Shown piece by piece: positions 33,581 through 42,285 of a stretch of 64,000 nucleotides of DNA; the stretch's first letter is position 1; each line of letters starts with the position of its first letter. Origin of the DNA: Candidatus Zixiibacteriota bacterium (GTDB lineage Bacteria > RBG-13-66-14 > B26-G2 > WVWN01); assembly GCA_030613505.1 (NCBI GenBank), contig JAUWLW010000007.1, forward strand, positions 11,395-75,394, written 5' to 3'. Under the pieces are notes generated by a model that searched no databases, was not told the origin of the DNA, and saw only the letters and a list, made by a program, of their open reading frames with translations. Made by a program: the position numbers and the translations under genes.

Positions 33581-34297
33581 ATGTTAGAGGGGTTCGTATT
33601 ATTGGCGTGCGCGGAACGGGCGATTTGCGTCGCGTTCGTCGGCGCTCTATTAGGGTTGGATAACATCGCCATAGGCCAATTTATGTTGGCGCAACCGGCG
33701 GTAGGCGCCGTTTTAGTCGGCTATATGGTGGGCGAGCCGTTGTTGGGCGTGTGGGCGGCGTTAACGTTCCAACTTCTATGGTTGGGCCAGATCCCCGTCG
33801 GCGCATACGTTCCGCCAAGCGCACCGATTACGGCCATTGCCGCGGTCGGTTTGGCCGGGCCCTCGGCGGCGCCGTTGCCGGCTCGAGCGGTCGCGGCGGC
33901 GTTCCTCGCTATACCGGTCGGCGTATTGGCGGGCAAGCTGGATTTTTGGATTAAAAGCCGAAACGTCGGCATTTTGCACCGGAGCGAGAACGATTTGCTA
34001 GACGGTAGGCCGCTCGCGCTCGGCGGCGCGGTTATAAAAGGCGTGGCGAATTTTTTCTTGAAAGACTTTTTCCTCCTGCTTGTGGCAATCTTCGTCGGCT
34101 CGGCGTTGCTCACGTTGGCGTTAAGGCACATAACGCCGGGTTGGTACCCCGGCTTGGAGCTCGCGTTCGTAATTTCGCCCGCCGTGGGCATCGGCGCCGC
34201 GTTGAAGGTTTACTGGAAGGCCCGGAACCTGGCGGCTTTCGGCGTCGGCGCCGTAGTCGCGGCCGCCGTCGCCTTTATATTCTCGTTCTTAATATGA
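33581..34297 (+). CDS. PTS mannose-type EIIC component
   Basis: A 238-residue hydrophobic protein of the mannose-family IIC class with about seven membrane segments. The opening AERAICVAFVGALLGLDNIAIGQFMLAQPAV and the LWLGQIPVGAYVPPSAPITAIAAV loop (quoted in part: LWLGQIPVGAYVPPS) are typical of IIC. With IID it forms the sugar channel. The start ATG 33581 follows the GH57 stop by four bases, and the last four bases overlap IID. The sugar cannot be predicted: this family carries mannose, fructose, sorbose, N-acetylgalactosamine and others. Confidence 0.9.
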   Translation: MLEGFVLLACAERAICVAFVGALLGLDNIAIGQFMLAQPAVGAVLVGYMVGEPLLGVWAALTFQLLWLGQIPVGAYVPPSAPITAIAAVGLAGPSAAPLPARAVAAAFLAIPVGVLAGKLDFWIKSRNVGILHRSENDLLDGRPLALGGAVIKGVANFFLKDFFLLLVAIFVGSALLTLALRHITPGWYPGLELAFVISPAVGIGAALKVYWKARNLAAFGVGAVVAAAVAFIFSFLI

Positions 34298-35073
34298 AAC
34301 GCACGAGACAGCAGGGTGACCCGCCGTTGCCGCGCCGCACGCGCGCGGAGATGATAATCCGTTCGTTGTTCATCCAGGCTACGAACAATTTCGAGCGTAT
34401 GCTGTCGTTGGGATTTTTATTCGCGCTATGGCCGGTGGTGAAGAGGTTATACCGTACACCCGAAAAGCGTCGAGAAGTCGTGATCAGGCATCTATCTTTT
34501 TTTAATACGCAGCCGTACTTCGCGAATTGTATTTTGGGCGTCGTAGCACATGTCGAGCTCGACCGCGGCGAGAACTTGAACGTTGAGGTTGCGAATATAA
34601 AAAACGCCATGATGGGTGCTCTCGGCGCTCTGGGCGACGACTTGTTCTGGACGGGCCTGATGCCTGCGGCGGCTTTATTAGCGCTGGTTTTTTACGGCGC
34701 TCTGCCGGGCTACGCCCTCGTCGGCGCGATCTCGGCGCTAGTTGTATATAACGTCTTCCATTTTTGGGCGAGGATAAAGCTCTTTAACGTGGGCCTGAGA
34801 CTCGGTCGCAGGGTAACGAGTTATCTGAAAATGCTTCGCCTTCCTCGTTTTGCCGTGAGCGTCAAAGTAGTCGCTTCATTTCTTTTGGGGGCGTTTACGG
34901 TGGCCGTAATGTGGCGTGCAATACAAACCGGCTTCGGAGGTTTCGGAGCCGCGGCGGCGGTGGGCGGCGCCGTGCTCGCGTCGGTAGTCGTCCAAAGTTT
35001 AGGCGTTAAGCCGGGGCTGTGTTGGTACCTGGTGGCCGCGGCCGCGACGGTCGTGGGAGTGCTGACGGCGTAG
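34294..35073 (+). CDS. PTS mannose-type EIID component
   Basis: From ATG 34294, about 259 residues. The N-terminal part has the IID pattern LFIQATNNFERMLSLGF, then HLSFFNTQPYFANCILGVV and KNAMMGALGALGDDLFW, then several membrane helices. IID pairs with IIC in the membrane. The larger frame from 34141 is not used because the start overlaps the IIC stop by four bases, as is usual. HPr follows after five bases. Some IID-like proteins are orphan regulators; the complete IIA-IIB-IIC-IID set here makes transport likely. Confidence 0.9.
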   Translation: MKRTRQQGDPPLPRRTRAEMIIRSLFIQATNNFERMLSLGFLFALWPVVKRLYRTPEKRREVVIRHLSFFNTQPYFANCILGVVAHVELDRGENLNVEVANIKNAMMGALGALGDDLFWTGLMPAAALLALVFYGALPGYALVGAISALVVYNVFHFWARIKLFNVGLRLGRRVTSYLKMLRLPRFAVSVKVVASFLLGAFTVAVMWRAIQTGFGGFGAAAAVGGAVLASVVVQSLGVKPGLCWYLVAAAATVVGVLTA

Positions 35074-35078
35074 GTCTT

Positions 35079-35348
35079 ATGGCGGCGATTCGTAAAAAGG
35101 TTACGGTTCAGCAAAAGTACGGCTTACACGCGCGCCCGGCGTCGTCGTTCGTGAAGCTTGCCCGTGTATTCGAAGCCGACATAATACTGGAAAAGAATGG
35201 CGAGCGCGTCAACGGCAAATCTATTATGGGCGTCATGATGTTGGCCGTGTCCCGGGGCGAAACGGTATACCTGGAAGTGGATGGTCCCGACAGGGAGCGC
35301 GCGTGCGAACGGCTTAAATCATTTCTGGAAGACGGTACCGACGAGTAA
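35079..35348 (+). CDS. ptsH: HPr phosphocarrier protein
   Basis: An 89-residue HPr. His17 in GLHARPASSF is the catalytic site for enzyme I, and Ser48 in NGKSIMGVMML is the HprK target; both are intact, so the regulatory loop with the hprK product at 29545 is complete. ATG 35079 is the proper start; the frame opened at 35019 overlaps IID. Enzyme I follows after six bases. Confidence 0.95.
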   Translation: MAAIRKKVTVQQKYGLHARPASSFVKLARVFEADIILEKNGERVNGKSIMGVMMLAVSRGETVYLEVDGPDRERACERLKSFLEDGTDE

Positions 35349-35354
35349 CTAGAC

Positions 35355-37106
35355 GTGAGAGAGTTTACAGGCATTCCGGCAAGTGGCGGCGTAGCGCTTG
35401 GTAGAGCGTTCGTCGTAGCCCCGCGCGAGCTGACGGTCGAGCGGCGCGATATAGCCCTCGACGAGGTCGAGGCGGAACAAATGCGGCTGGAGCGGGCGCT
35501 CGCCGTAACGCGCGACGAGTTCGCGTCGCTGCGGGACGAGGTCAAAAAACACGAGGCGTCGATACGGGCCGAGATATTGGACGCGTACATGTTGGTACTG
35601 GACGACGAAATGCTGACCGAAAAAGCTCGCGATATGATCCGCGAAGATAGGGTATCGGCCGAGTACGCGTTCAAAACGACGCTCGACGAAATGCTCGTGG
35701 TCTTTGAGGCTATGGAAGACCCGTACTTCCGCGAGCGCGCCGTAGATTTGCGGGGCGTCGGCAACCGCGTCGTAATGAACCTTCTGGGCGTGGCCTACCG
35801 TCTTTTCGAGGACGTTAGTGATAATTCGATACTCGTGGCCCACGACCTGCCGCCCTCCGACGCGGCCGCGCTGCCGCGCGAAAAAGTCGGCGCCATCGTT
35901 ACCGAAGTCGGTAGCCGGACATCCCACACCGCGATTATAGCCCGCAGCATGGAGGTGCCGGCGGTAGTAGGCGCCGACGGCGTCGTTGGTTACGTCCGCG
36001 CGGGAGACAGTTTGGTCGTGGACGGCATAAACGGGCGCGTTGTCGTAAACCCGACCGACGAGGTCGAGGCGAGCTACGAGGAATTGGGGCGCGAACTATT
36101 GGCGGAAGAAAAACGCCGCGCCCGAGTGGCAGAACTCCCCGCAACGACGCTCGACGGATACCGGATAGAGCTCTCGGCTAATATCGAACTCTTAGCCGAA
36201 CTCGAAGCCGTAGCACGCCACGGCTGCGACGGCGTCGGCTTGTACCGTACGGAGTTCTTATTCCTGCACCGGAGCGACTTGCCGTCCGAAGAGGAACAAC
36301 TGGACGCGTATCGGAAAGTAGCCGAGGCCTCCTTTCCGCACTCCTGCATTATCAGAACCATCGACATCGGCGGCGATAAGTTTTTATCTTTTCCCGAGGT
36401 GGCTCGTGAGATCAACCCTTTCCTCGGCTTACGCGCGATACGGTTTTGCCTCAAGCGCCGGGATATATTCCGGACGCAACTTCGCGCTATCTTGCGAACT
36501 ACCGCGTACGGGAAAGTAAAGATTATGTTTCCCATGATTTCCGACGTGGAGGAACTGCGCACCGCCAAAGAAATTCTGGCGGACGTTAAGCGCGAGCTCG
36601 AGCGGGAAGGGCGTTTCGTCGACGAAGCGCTCGAAGTGGGCATTATGGTCGAGGTCCCGTCGGCGGCGCTCAGCGCCGACTTATTGGCCCAGGAGTGCGA
36701 CTTCTTCAGCTTGGGTACCAACGACTTAATCCAATACACTTTGGCGGTCGACCGGGGCAACGAAAAAATCGCCTATCTATACGAGCCCTTTCACCCCGCG
36801 GTACTGAAGCTTATAAAAACAACCGCCGACGCCGCCCATCGTAATAGTATATGGATAGGTATATGCGGCGAAATGATCGCGGACCCCAAAGCGGCCATAC
36901 TTTTGTTGGGCCTGTCCTTCGACGAATTCAGCGCGAGCCCGGCTTCCGTTCCGGATATCAAGATAGCCTTGAGGGCTGCGCGGTACGTCGACGCGCGCCG
37001 GGTCGCCGAACGGGCAGTCACAATGACGTCAGCTTCTGAGATTCGGTCTTTTTTAACCCGCGAGCTAGCCGAAATGGGCGTACCGGCGGTTCGATGCCAA
37101 TGGTAA
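35355..37106 (+). CDS. ptsI: PTS enzyme I (phosphoenolpyruvate-protein phosphotransferase)
   Basis: A 583-residue enzyme I that takes phosphate from phosphoenolpyruvate and gives it to HPr. The HPr-binding helical domain and swivelling histidine domain precede His191 in GSRTSHTAIIARSMEVPAVV, and the C-terminal PEP-binding barrel has GVGLYRTEFLF, FPMISDVEEL and ICGEMIADP near the end. The length is normal, with no GAF domain, so this is the sugar-type enzyme I and not PtsP. It starts at GTG 35355. Confidence 0.96.
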   Translation: MREFTGIPASGGVALGRAFVVAPRELTVERRDIALDEVEAEQMRLERALAVTRDEFASLRDEVKKHEASIRAEILDAYMLVLDDEMLTEKARDMIREDRVSAEYAFKTTLDEMLVVFEAMEDPYFRERAVDLRGVGNRVVMNLLGVAYRLFEDVSDNSILVAHDLPPSDAAALPREKVGAIVTEVGSRTSHTAIIARSMEVPAVVGADGVVGYVRAGDSLVVDGINGRVVVNPTDEVEASYEELGRELLAEEKRRARVAELPATTLDGYRIELSANIELLAELEAVARHGCDGVGLYRTEFLFLHRSDLPSEEEQLDAYRKVAEASFPHSCIIRTIDIGGDKFLSFPEVAREINPFLGLRAIRFCLKRRDIFRTQLRAILRTTAYGKVKIMFPMISDVEELRTAKEILADVKRELEREGRFVDEALEVGIMVEVPSAALSADLLAQECDFFSLGTNDLIQYTLAVDRGNEKIAYLYEPFHPAVLKLIKTTADAAHRNSIWIGICGEMIADPKAAILLLGLSFDEFSASPASVPDIKIALRAARYVDARRVAERAVTMTSASEIRSFLTRELAEMGVPAVRCQW

Positions 37107-38056
37107 ATAAAGCTCTATATATTTCGTTGGCGTTGGCCGCTTTGGCCTGCCGCAGCGACCTGCTCTTGGGCAAGGTCGAGGGCGTGGCTGCCAATATTTA
37201 CGCCCCCAACGGCCGGACGCCGGCTTACCGCGCGGAAGTCGCGGTCGCCGACGTCAAGCCGGGTGGCTACTACGGCGAGGCCGTTACGTCGGCCAGCGGT
37301 TATTTCACTATAACTGTCATACCCGACGGGTCATACCGCGCTAACGTAACCTCGCCGAACGGCTTGTTAAAAAGCAATTTCCACGCCGACGTCGTCGACG
37401 GCTATTCGGCGGGCGGCGTCGAAGTGTTACTGGCGCCGGCGAGAGCCGGTACGTTCGTTAACGTCCCTGGCCGTTATGACGATATGGGGACGATCTTCGT
37501 AGACCTCGGCTACCGATATAAAACCCTCGGCGTAGAAGCGCTCGCCCAAAAGCAAAACCCGTTGCGGGGCGCGGACATAGTGTGCCTCAACAGCGGCGTC
37601 GATACGACGTGGGCTCAGAACGAGACGGTTATTAAGAACTTAAAATCGTTCGTGGAAAAGGGAGGGCGCCTGATAGCGACGGATCAAGCGTGGCCGTTTG
37701 TCAAGGCTTCGTGGCCGGGGAAAGTAACCTGGCCGACCGACCCGGCCGTAGGGAGTCCGTATCAAGACGTCGAGGGGGCATTCGTCGACGCCGACCTAAA
37801 AAGATGCGCTGCGGTTCCGAGGTGGCGGTTAAGGTACGACCTGGGGAACTGGGCCGTCCCGACCGATACGACAGGTACGGTTTTCGTTCGCGGCGACGTC
37901 GAAACGACGTCCGGCAAAAGGGCCAACGCGCCGTTGCTCATCGGATTTGGATACGGCCGCGGCTTCGTCTCCTTCGGCACGTTCGATTGGCGAACGCAAT
38001 ATCGGCATGGCCGGCTGGCGACCCGCGTCTTTAACTATCTTATAACTAATAAGTAA
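37094..38056 (+). CDS. Lipoprotein with carboxypeptidase-regulatory-like domain
   Basis: A 320-residue product whose N-terminus gives a lipoprotein signal ending in LAALAC. Residues ~30-115 look like a carboxypeptidase-regulatory or CarboxypepD_reg-like beta domain (PNGRTPAYRAEVAVADV, SGYFTITVIPDGSYRANV). The middle and C-terminal part (DIVCLNSGVDTTWAQN, KSFVEKGGRLIATDQAWPF, GFGYGRGFVSFGTFDWRTQ) resembles DUF4350 or glutamine-amidotransferase-like lipid-facing domains of unknown role. The gene overlaps the enzyme I stop by 13 bases, a link that may be chance. ATG 37100 is an alternative start. Confidence 0.65.
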   Translation: MPMVNKALYISLALAALACRSDLLLGKVEGVAANIYAPNGRTPAYRAEVAVADVKPGGYYGEAVTSASGYFTITVIPDGSYRANVTSPNGLLKSNFHADVVDGYSAGGVEVLLAPARAGTFVNVPGRYDDMGTIFVDLGYRYKTLGVEALAQKQNPLRGADIVCLNSGVDTTWAQNETVIKNLKSFVEKGGRLIATDQAWPFVKASWPGKVTWPTDPAVGSPYQDVEGAFVDADLKRCAAVPRWRLRYDLGNWAVPTDTTGTVFVRGDVETTSGKRANAPLLIGFGYGRGFVSFGTFDWRTQYRHGRLATRVFNYLITNK

Positions 38057-38077
38057 TATTGAGAATACGTCAATTGT

Positions 38078-38096
38078 GCCGCCGCGTCCCGGCGGC
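38078..38096 (+). other. GC-rich hairpin in the gap before DUF4416
   Basis: A perfect 7-bp stem (GCCGCCG with CGGCGGC) around a five-base loop lies 22 bases after the lipoprotein stop. No clear U-tract follows, so it is at best a weak terminator or an mRNA-stabilising hairpin. The rest of this 78-base gap holds no recognisable gene. Confidence 0.35.
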
Positions 38097-38134
38097 CTAT
38101 ACGGGCGCGTCGAGCGGCGCGCTCTTCGTGTACC

Positions 38135-38659
38135 ATGAAAAAAGAACCTGGGGTTCTTCCAATTTTAGGAGTGATAGCCGCCCCCGGCGTATCGCTGGAA
38201 GACGTCGTCCGGGCGGCGAACGACGAACTCTTCGAAACGGCGCAAAGTACCGAACCGGTACCCTTCTGCTTGACCGACTACTACCAACAGGAGATGGGGA
38301 CGGGACTTATACGCCTTTGGCGCGCCGGCACACGGCTGGTCCCACCTTCGGCGCTCGCCGACCACAAGTTGACCGGAGCAGCGCTGGAAGACCGGTGGCG
38401 TCAGGGGGGCGACAGGCGAGTTAACCTCGACCCGGGGTACGTTTCGGCGCTGCAAATGGTGCTCGCGACGACTAAGCCGCTGCCGCAAGCGATTTACCTC
38501 CGCGACGGCATCTACGCGGTCGTCGAGCTTATTTATCGTGACCGGGCTTTCGCAGCGTTGCCGTGGACGTACCCCGACTACCGGAAAGCCGCGGCGGAAA
38601 ACCTGTTCGAACCTTTCCGGTCGCACTTTTTAAAGCTACGGCGGGAAAAGGAGAAGTAA
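38135..38659 (+). CDS. DUF4416 family protein
   Basis: A 174-residue member of DUF4416, an uncharacterised family from deep-branching and sulfate-reducing bacteria. Marks include FCLTDYYQQEMG, RRVNLDPGYVSALQMVLATTK, the IYLRDGIYAVVELIYRD strand and ALPWTYPDYR near the C-terminus. No catalytic motif is known to me and no signal peptide or membrane segment is present. It lies five bases before tsaE and may be co-transcribed with the tRNA-modification genes. Confidence 0.85.
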   Translation: MKKEPGVLPILGVIAAPGVSLEDVVRAANDELFETAQSTEPVPFCLTDYYQQEMGTGLIRLWRAGTRLVPPSALADHKLTGAALEDRWRQGGDRRVNLDPGYVSALQMVLATTKPLPQAIYLRDGIYAVVELIYRDRAFAALPWTYPDYRKAAAENLFEPFRSHFLKLRREKEK

Positions 38660-38664
38660 GCACC

Positions 38665-39129
38665 TTGCGAGTGACGGTTACCGATTCTCCCCAAGCGACG
38701 GCGGTGCTAGGCGAAAAGCTCGCGGGTGCATTACCGCCGGGTGCCGTTATCCTACTGAACGGCGACCTGGGAGGTGGCAAGACGACTTTCGTAGGAGGCT
38801 TGGCGCGGGGTTTAAAAGCAGCGCAGGAGGCACGGAGCCCGAGCTTCACGCTCGTGCGGGAATACGGCCCGCTAGTACACGTGGACTTGTACCGGCTCGA
38901 CGCGGCGGAAGCCGCCGGCCTCGGCTGGGAAGACTATCTCGACGACAAGCGAATCGTCGCCGTGGAATGGAGCTCGCACCTACCTCCCGGCTTTTGGGGC
39001 AAAGGTTCCTTTTTAATAAAGCTATATTTCGAAATTGTAGACGAGAAACGCCGGCGGATAGTTTTGAAATGCGGCGAATCGGCCGCGGCGAAGCTCCGGC
39101 GGCGGCTCGAGCGTTTATTTTGCGTGTAG
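38665..39129 (+). CDS. tsaE: tRNA threonylcarbamoyladenosine biosynthesis ATPase TsaE
   Basis: About 154 residues from TTG 38665, placed after a GGAGAAG site; GTG 38671 is the alternative. The P-loop is LNGDLGGGKTTFVGGLARGL (GGGKTT in place of the usual GAGKTT), then SPSFTLVREY, HVDLYRLD and a VEWSSHLP motif, as in TsaE. TsaE is the ATPase that resets the TsaBDE complex making t6A37 on ANN-decoding tRNAs. Its stop overlaps tsaB by ten bases. TsaD and TsaC are not in the window. Confidence 0.93.
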   Translation: MRVTVTDSPQATAVLGEKLAGALPPGAVILLNGDLGGGKTTFVGGLARGLKAAQEARSPSFTLVREYGPLVHVDLYRLDAAEAAGLGWEDYLDDKRIVAVEWSSHLPPGFWGKGSFLIKLYFEIVDEKRRRIVLKCGESAAAKLRRRLERLFCV

Positions 39130-39758
39130 TCGCATTAGAGACTTCTACTACTCGGGCCTCCGTAGCGTTCGTGGATGCTGCGTCGTCTTTCGAGGCGGCT
39201 CGCCGCATAGACGCGAAAGGGCGTTTGTCGCGCGTTTTAATACCGGCCCTCCGAGAGTTGGGAAAGGAGGCGTGGCCGGTGGCGGAAGCGGATTTGATAG
39301 TGACGGCGAGCGGGCCCGGGTCGTTCACGGGCCTCAGGGTCGGCATGGCCGCGGCCAAGGGTTTGGCGTTCGTCACCGGTTTGCCGCTCGTAGCCGTGTC
39401 CTCGCTCGCCGCCGTCGCGGCGGCGGCCCGCGACGACGGCGTCGTGGTAACGGCGTTGGACGCCCGGGGCGGTTATTATTTCTACGCCGCTTACGACAAC
39501 ACGGGTTCTTATCCGGAGGAAATCCTGGCCGCCGATATTGGAGACGAGGCTGCCTTAGCGAGTTTGCCGTACGACGTGTACGCCGGCCCGGTGACGCCGC
39601 CGGCCTGGCTCAGACCGGGCCGGCCGGCGGGCCGCTGGCTCGAGGTATGGCCCGACGCCGCGGTATTAGGTCGGTTGGGCGCTCGGGCGTTCGACCGCCG
39701 TGGCCCCGACGACGTAGCGACGCTTCGGCCTTATTACCTTAAAAGAGGGCAAGTGTGA
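39120..39758 (+). CDS. tsaB: tRNA threonylcarbamoyladenosine biosynthesis protein TsaB
   Basis: About 212 residues from TTG 39120. The ASKHA-fold opening RVVALETSTTRASVAF and the TASGPGSFTGLRVGMAAAKGL block define TsaB, the scaffold partner of TsaD in t6A synthesis. A catalytic site is absent, as normal for TsaB. The larger frame from 38967 overlaps tsaE and is not used. rimI starts inside the stop, giving the common tsaE-tsaB-rimI order. Confidence 0.92.
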   Translation: MRVVALETSTTRASVAFVDAASSFEAARRIDAKGRLSRVLIPALRELGKEAWPVAEADLIVTASGPGSFTGLRVGMAAAKGLAFVTGLPLVAVSSLAAVAAAARDDGVVVTALDARGGYYFYAAYDNTGSYPEEILAADIGDEAALASLPYDVYAGPVTPPAWLRPGRPAGRWLEVWPDAAVLGRLGARAFDRRGPDDVATLRPYYLKRGQV

Positions 39759-40225
39759 AAGTTACGTTAAGGTCCGCGGAACCGGGTGACGTGCCGGCGA
39801 TAAGCACCATCGAAAAGACGGCGTTTCCTTGTCCCTGGCCCGAGCGCGCCCTCTACGGCGAAATCGAAAACGACTTGGCTACGTTCAAAGTCTTATCGCT
39901 CGAGGGAAAGGTGATAGGCTACTACGACTTGTGGATATGCGCCGACGAGGCCCATCTACTAAACGTTGCCGTCGCGCCGCGGGCGCGGCGCCGAGGATAC
40001 GGTACGGTATTAGTAAAGGACGCGATCGGCGAAGCTGAAAGCCGCGGCTGCCGCCGGATCGTTTTGGAGGTACGACCCGGCAACTGCGCTGCGATTTGCC
40101 TCTACGGAGAATTTGGTTTCAAAACCGTAGCGCGCTGGCCGCGTTATTACGCGAACGGCGAAGACGCCGACGTTATGTTAAAAGACCTTGGGGCCGCCCC
40201 CAATACGTCGAAAGGCGCCCGCTGA
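39755..40225 (+). CDS. rimI: Ribosomal-protein alanine N-acetyltransferase-like GNAT
   Basis: A 156-residue GNAT acetyltransferase with LRSAEPGDVPAISTIEKTAFPCPW at the start (a classic RimI beginning, quoted in part as FPCPWPER), the acetyl-CoA loop NVAVAPRARRRGYGTVL, and LEVRPGNCAAICLYGEFGFK. RimI acetylates the N-terminus of ribosomal protein S18 and perhaps others. GTG 39755 overlaps the tsaB stop by four bases. The gene converges with queE across a 31-base gap. Confidence 0.92.
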   Translation: MKVTLRSAEPGDVPAISTIEKTAFPCPWPERALYGEIENDLATFKVLSLEGKVIGYYDLWICADEAHLLNVAVAPRARRRGYGTVLVKDAIGEAESRGCRRIVLEVRPGNCAAICLYGEFGFKTVARWPRYYANGEDADVMLKDLGAAPNTSKGAR

Positions 40226-40256
40226 CCGGCCTCTTTATTAAATTACCGGTTTGGAT

Positions 40257-40985
40257 TTACCTCAATCTCAGAACGCGGTGAACCTGCGGTATAAGCCGCA
40301 CGTCCGGGAGGATCGTCGTGAGTTGGGTAGTGAGGACAAGTAGCCGCTCCGCTTCGCCGGGAGGAGGAGGTTTTTCGTCGTAACGCGGTTGGACGATGAA
40401 GGGAATATGGCCCCCCACGTCCGCGACGAGGCGGGCCGCTTCCATAACTTCTCTCTCTCCGGTGTCCGGGCCCACGACGACCTTAACGTAGCAAGTTTTT
40501 TGCATGGCGATCGTGAGGAAGTTTTTAGTTGCGTTAACCGGCAAACGCCGTTCCGAGAACGACGGGAGCTTTACGTCTACGGCGACGACGTCGATCCTCG
40601 GTATCACCTCCGCCAACTCGCGGTGATGGTAACCCCGCGTTTCGAGTAAAACGTGTTTACCCGTTTCGGAAAGACGGGTCAGGAGGAGGGACAAAAAACC
40701 GGGTTGCTCCAGCGGCTCGCCACCCGTGATCGCGAGGAACGGGAGACCTCGCAGGAGGGGCGTCGCGTGTGCCGTTAGGTCGACGACCTTCACCGGGTTG
40801 GCAACGACTTTGGCGGTGGGGCCGTGAATGGGGAATTGCGACATTTGCGTCCGCGCGCGGGGCGTATCGCAACGCTCGCATGCCGCCTGGCACCCGCCGA
40901 ACCGAATGAACAACATCGGCGTGCCGACCAGCGGCCCCTCGCCCTGGACGCTTATAAATACTTCGTCAATATACCCTTTCAGCAT
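40257..40985 (-). CDS. queE: 7-carboxy-7-deazaguanine synthase
   Basis: A 242-residue radical-SAM enzyme making the 7-deazaguanine ring of queuosine. SVQGEGPLVGTPMLFIRFGG binds substrate and SAM, and the cluster cysteines lie at 32, 36 and 39 in CQAACERC, a C-x3-C-x2-C pattern. AITGGEPLEQPG is the SAM GGE motif. It is the last gene of the minus-strand run coaE, queD, queC, DUF366, queE and overlaps DUF366 by seven bases. Confidence 0.93.
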   Translation of the reverse strand: MLKGYIDEVFISVQGEGPLVGTPMLFIRFGGCQAACERCDTPRARTQMSQFPIHGPTAKVVANPVKVVDLTAHATPLLRGLPFLAITGGEPLEQPGFLSLLLTRLSETGKHVLLETRGYHHRELAEVIPRIDVVAVDVKLPSFSERRLPVNATKNFLTIAMQKTCYVKVVVGPDTGEREVMEAARLVADVGGHIPFIVQPRYDEKPPPPGEAERLLVLTTQLTTILPDVRLIPQVHRVLRLR

Positions 40986-41539
40986 ACGCCCCTGACTTTA
41001 CCAAGCGCTTCGACGAAACGTTCCACTTCGTCAACATATCTGGACATCACGACCGCGGCCAGTTCCTCGGCGTCAACGCCCAGCCGTCCCAGGTCGGAGA
41101 CCTCTACCGGCGCGCCGGTACCGTCTACGTTGACGCCGAAGTGTATGATCGCCGACGTAGGCGACGACGTGGCTATGGAGACCGTCAACTTGCCGTCCCC
41201 CGCGTAAACGTCGTCCCCTTCGCGCCGAAGCGGCGCTTGCGGCGCCCGCCGCCGCACTTCCTCCAGGATGATGGCGGCCAACAGGCGTTGTCGCCATATG
41301 GCTTCCGCCAGCGCCAAGCCGAAGTGTTCGACGATGAAATGCAGCATCCGCGCGGCGACGATCTTCGCGCCGGCGTGCCGGTCCGCCAGGTCCACAAGGT
41401 TTTCCGTGGGAACGTCGCAGGGCCCGACGAAAGCGACGATGGCGTCGCCCGCGACGCCGAAGTTCTTCAACGCGAAATGGCCGTACAGCTCGGTATAGGG
41501 CCGTTCGGTACGTTCGAAATAAGTTTTTAGGGATACCAC
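40979..41539 (-). CDS. DUF366 family protein
   Basis: A 186-residue DUF366 protein. GVAGDAIVAFVGPCDVPTEN, MLHFIVEHFGLALAEAIWRQR (quoted in part as MLHFIVEHF and RQRLLAA) and a C-terminal SATSSPTSAIIHFGVNV are family blocks. I know no proven function. It lies inside a queuosine-precursor operon, between queC and queE, and overlaps queE by seven bases, so a role in 7-deazaguanine metabolism is a fair inference. A 53-base gap separates it from queC. Confidence 0.85.
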   Translation of the reverse strand: MVSLKTYFERTERPYTELYGHFALKNFGVAGDAIVAFVGPCDVPTENLVDLADRHAGAKIVAARMLHFIVEHFGLALAEAIWRQRLLAAIILEEVRRRAPQAPLRREGDDVYAGDGKLTVSIATSSPTSAIIHFGVNVDGTGAPVEVSDLGRLGVDAEELAAVVMSRYVDEVERFVEALGKVRGVC

Positions 41540-41592
41540 GTTGCCATTTAAAATCGATAATCAAACCGTTTTAAAACCAATAGTTCTGTAAA

Positions 41593-42285
41593 TCATTTCT
41601 TTCGCAACGGCCCGCCGAATATTTCCTCGCGCAGCTCGGGATAACCCGCCGCTTCCACCGCCGCCGCGGTACGCCGGCAGGAGGCGCAACGCCCACAAGG
41701 CCGCGGCCCCTCGCCGTAACACGGATATACGTACCTCAGCGGTACGCCCATACGAACCGCTCTTTTCACTATAGCAGCTTTTCCCAGCGAGCTCGTATAC
41801 GACACGAGCTTGACCTTGCCGGCCGTAGAGTAGCCAAGCGCGCGGTTCGCGGCCTTCACGAACGCCGCCGAGTTATCGGGGAAGTAAGCCGCCTCGTCGG
41901 CGTTGAAGCCGGCTACCACTACGTGGGCGCCGAGAGCTTCGGCGAACGCCGCGCCAACGGCCACGAAGACGCCGTTCCTGTTCGGCACCCAAACCGCATC
42001 TACGTCCGAAAGGCGAGAGGGGAGGGGCGCGCCTACTTCGCCTAGTCGTCGCGGCAATAGGTCGCGAAACCACGGCAACGGAACGAGCCGCCGGTCGATG
42101 CCGTAATAAGCGCATAGTTTCTTTGCCGCGCGGGCCTCTGCCCGGGCCGCCCGGTGGCCGTAGTCGAAGGTCAGCGCCAGTGCCGGCGCGCGGTAACGCC
42201 GGGCGAGCGCCAGGTTGAGGGCGGAATCGAGGCCTCCGGATAGCAGGACAACGGCGTTATAGGTCCGGGACGAACGACGCGGCAT
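41593..42285 (-). CDS. queC: 7-cyano-7-deazaguanine synthase
   Basis: A 230-residue QueC that turns 7-carboxy-7-deazaguanine into preQ0 with ATP and ammonia. The PP-loop is VVLLSGGLDSALNLALA, and the C-terminal zinc site is CYGEGPRPCGRCASC with four cysteines. Domain order and length are normal. It overlaps queD by 29 bases. Start ATG 42285 is chosen because it gives the usual short N-terminus before the PP-loop. Confidence 0.95.
   Translation of the reverse strand: MPRRSSRTYNAVVLLSGGLDSALNLALARRYRAPALALTFDYGHRAARAEARAAKKLCAYYGIDRRLVPLPWFRDLLPRRLGEVGAPLPSRLSDVDAVWVPNRNGVFVAVGAAFAEALGAHVVVAGFNADEAAYFPDNSAAFVKAANRALGYSTAGKVKLVSYTSSLGKAAIVKRAVRMGVPLRYVYPCYGEGPRPCGRCASCRRTAAAVEAAGYPELREEIFGGPLRKK

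Noticed and set aside
35108-35764. Minus-strand frame of 218 residues over HPr and enzyme I
   Set aside because: Serine-rich shadow of ptsI with no motif; ptsH and ptsI are certain.
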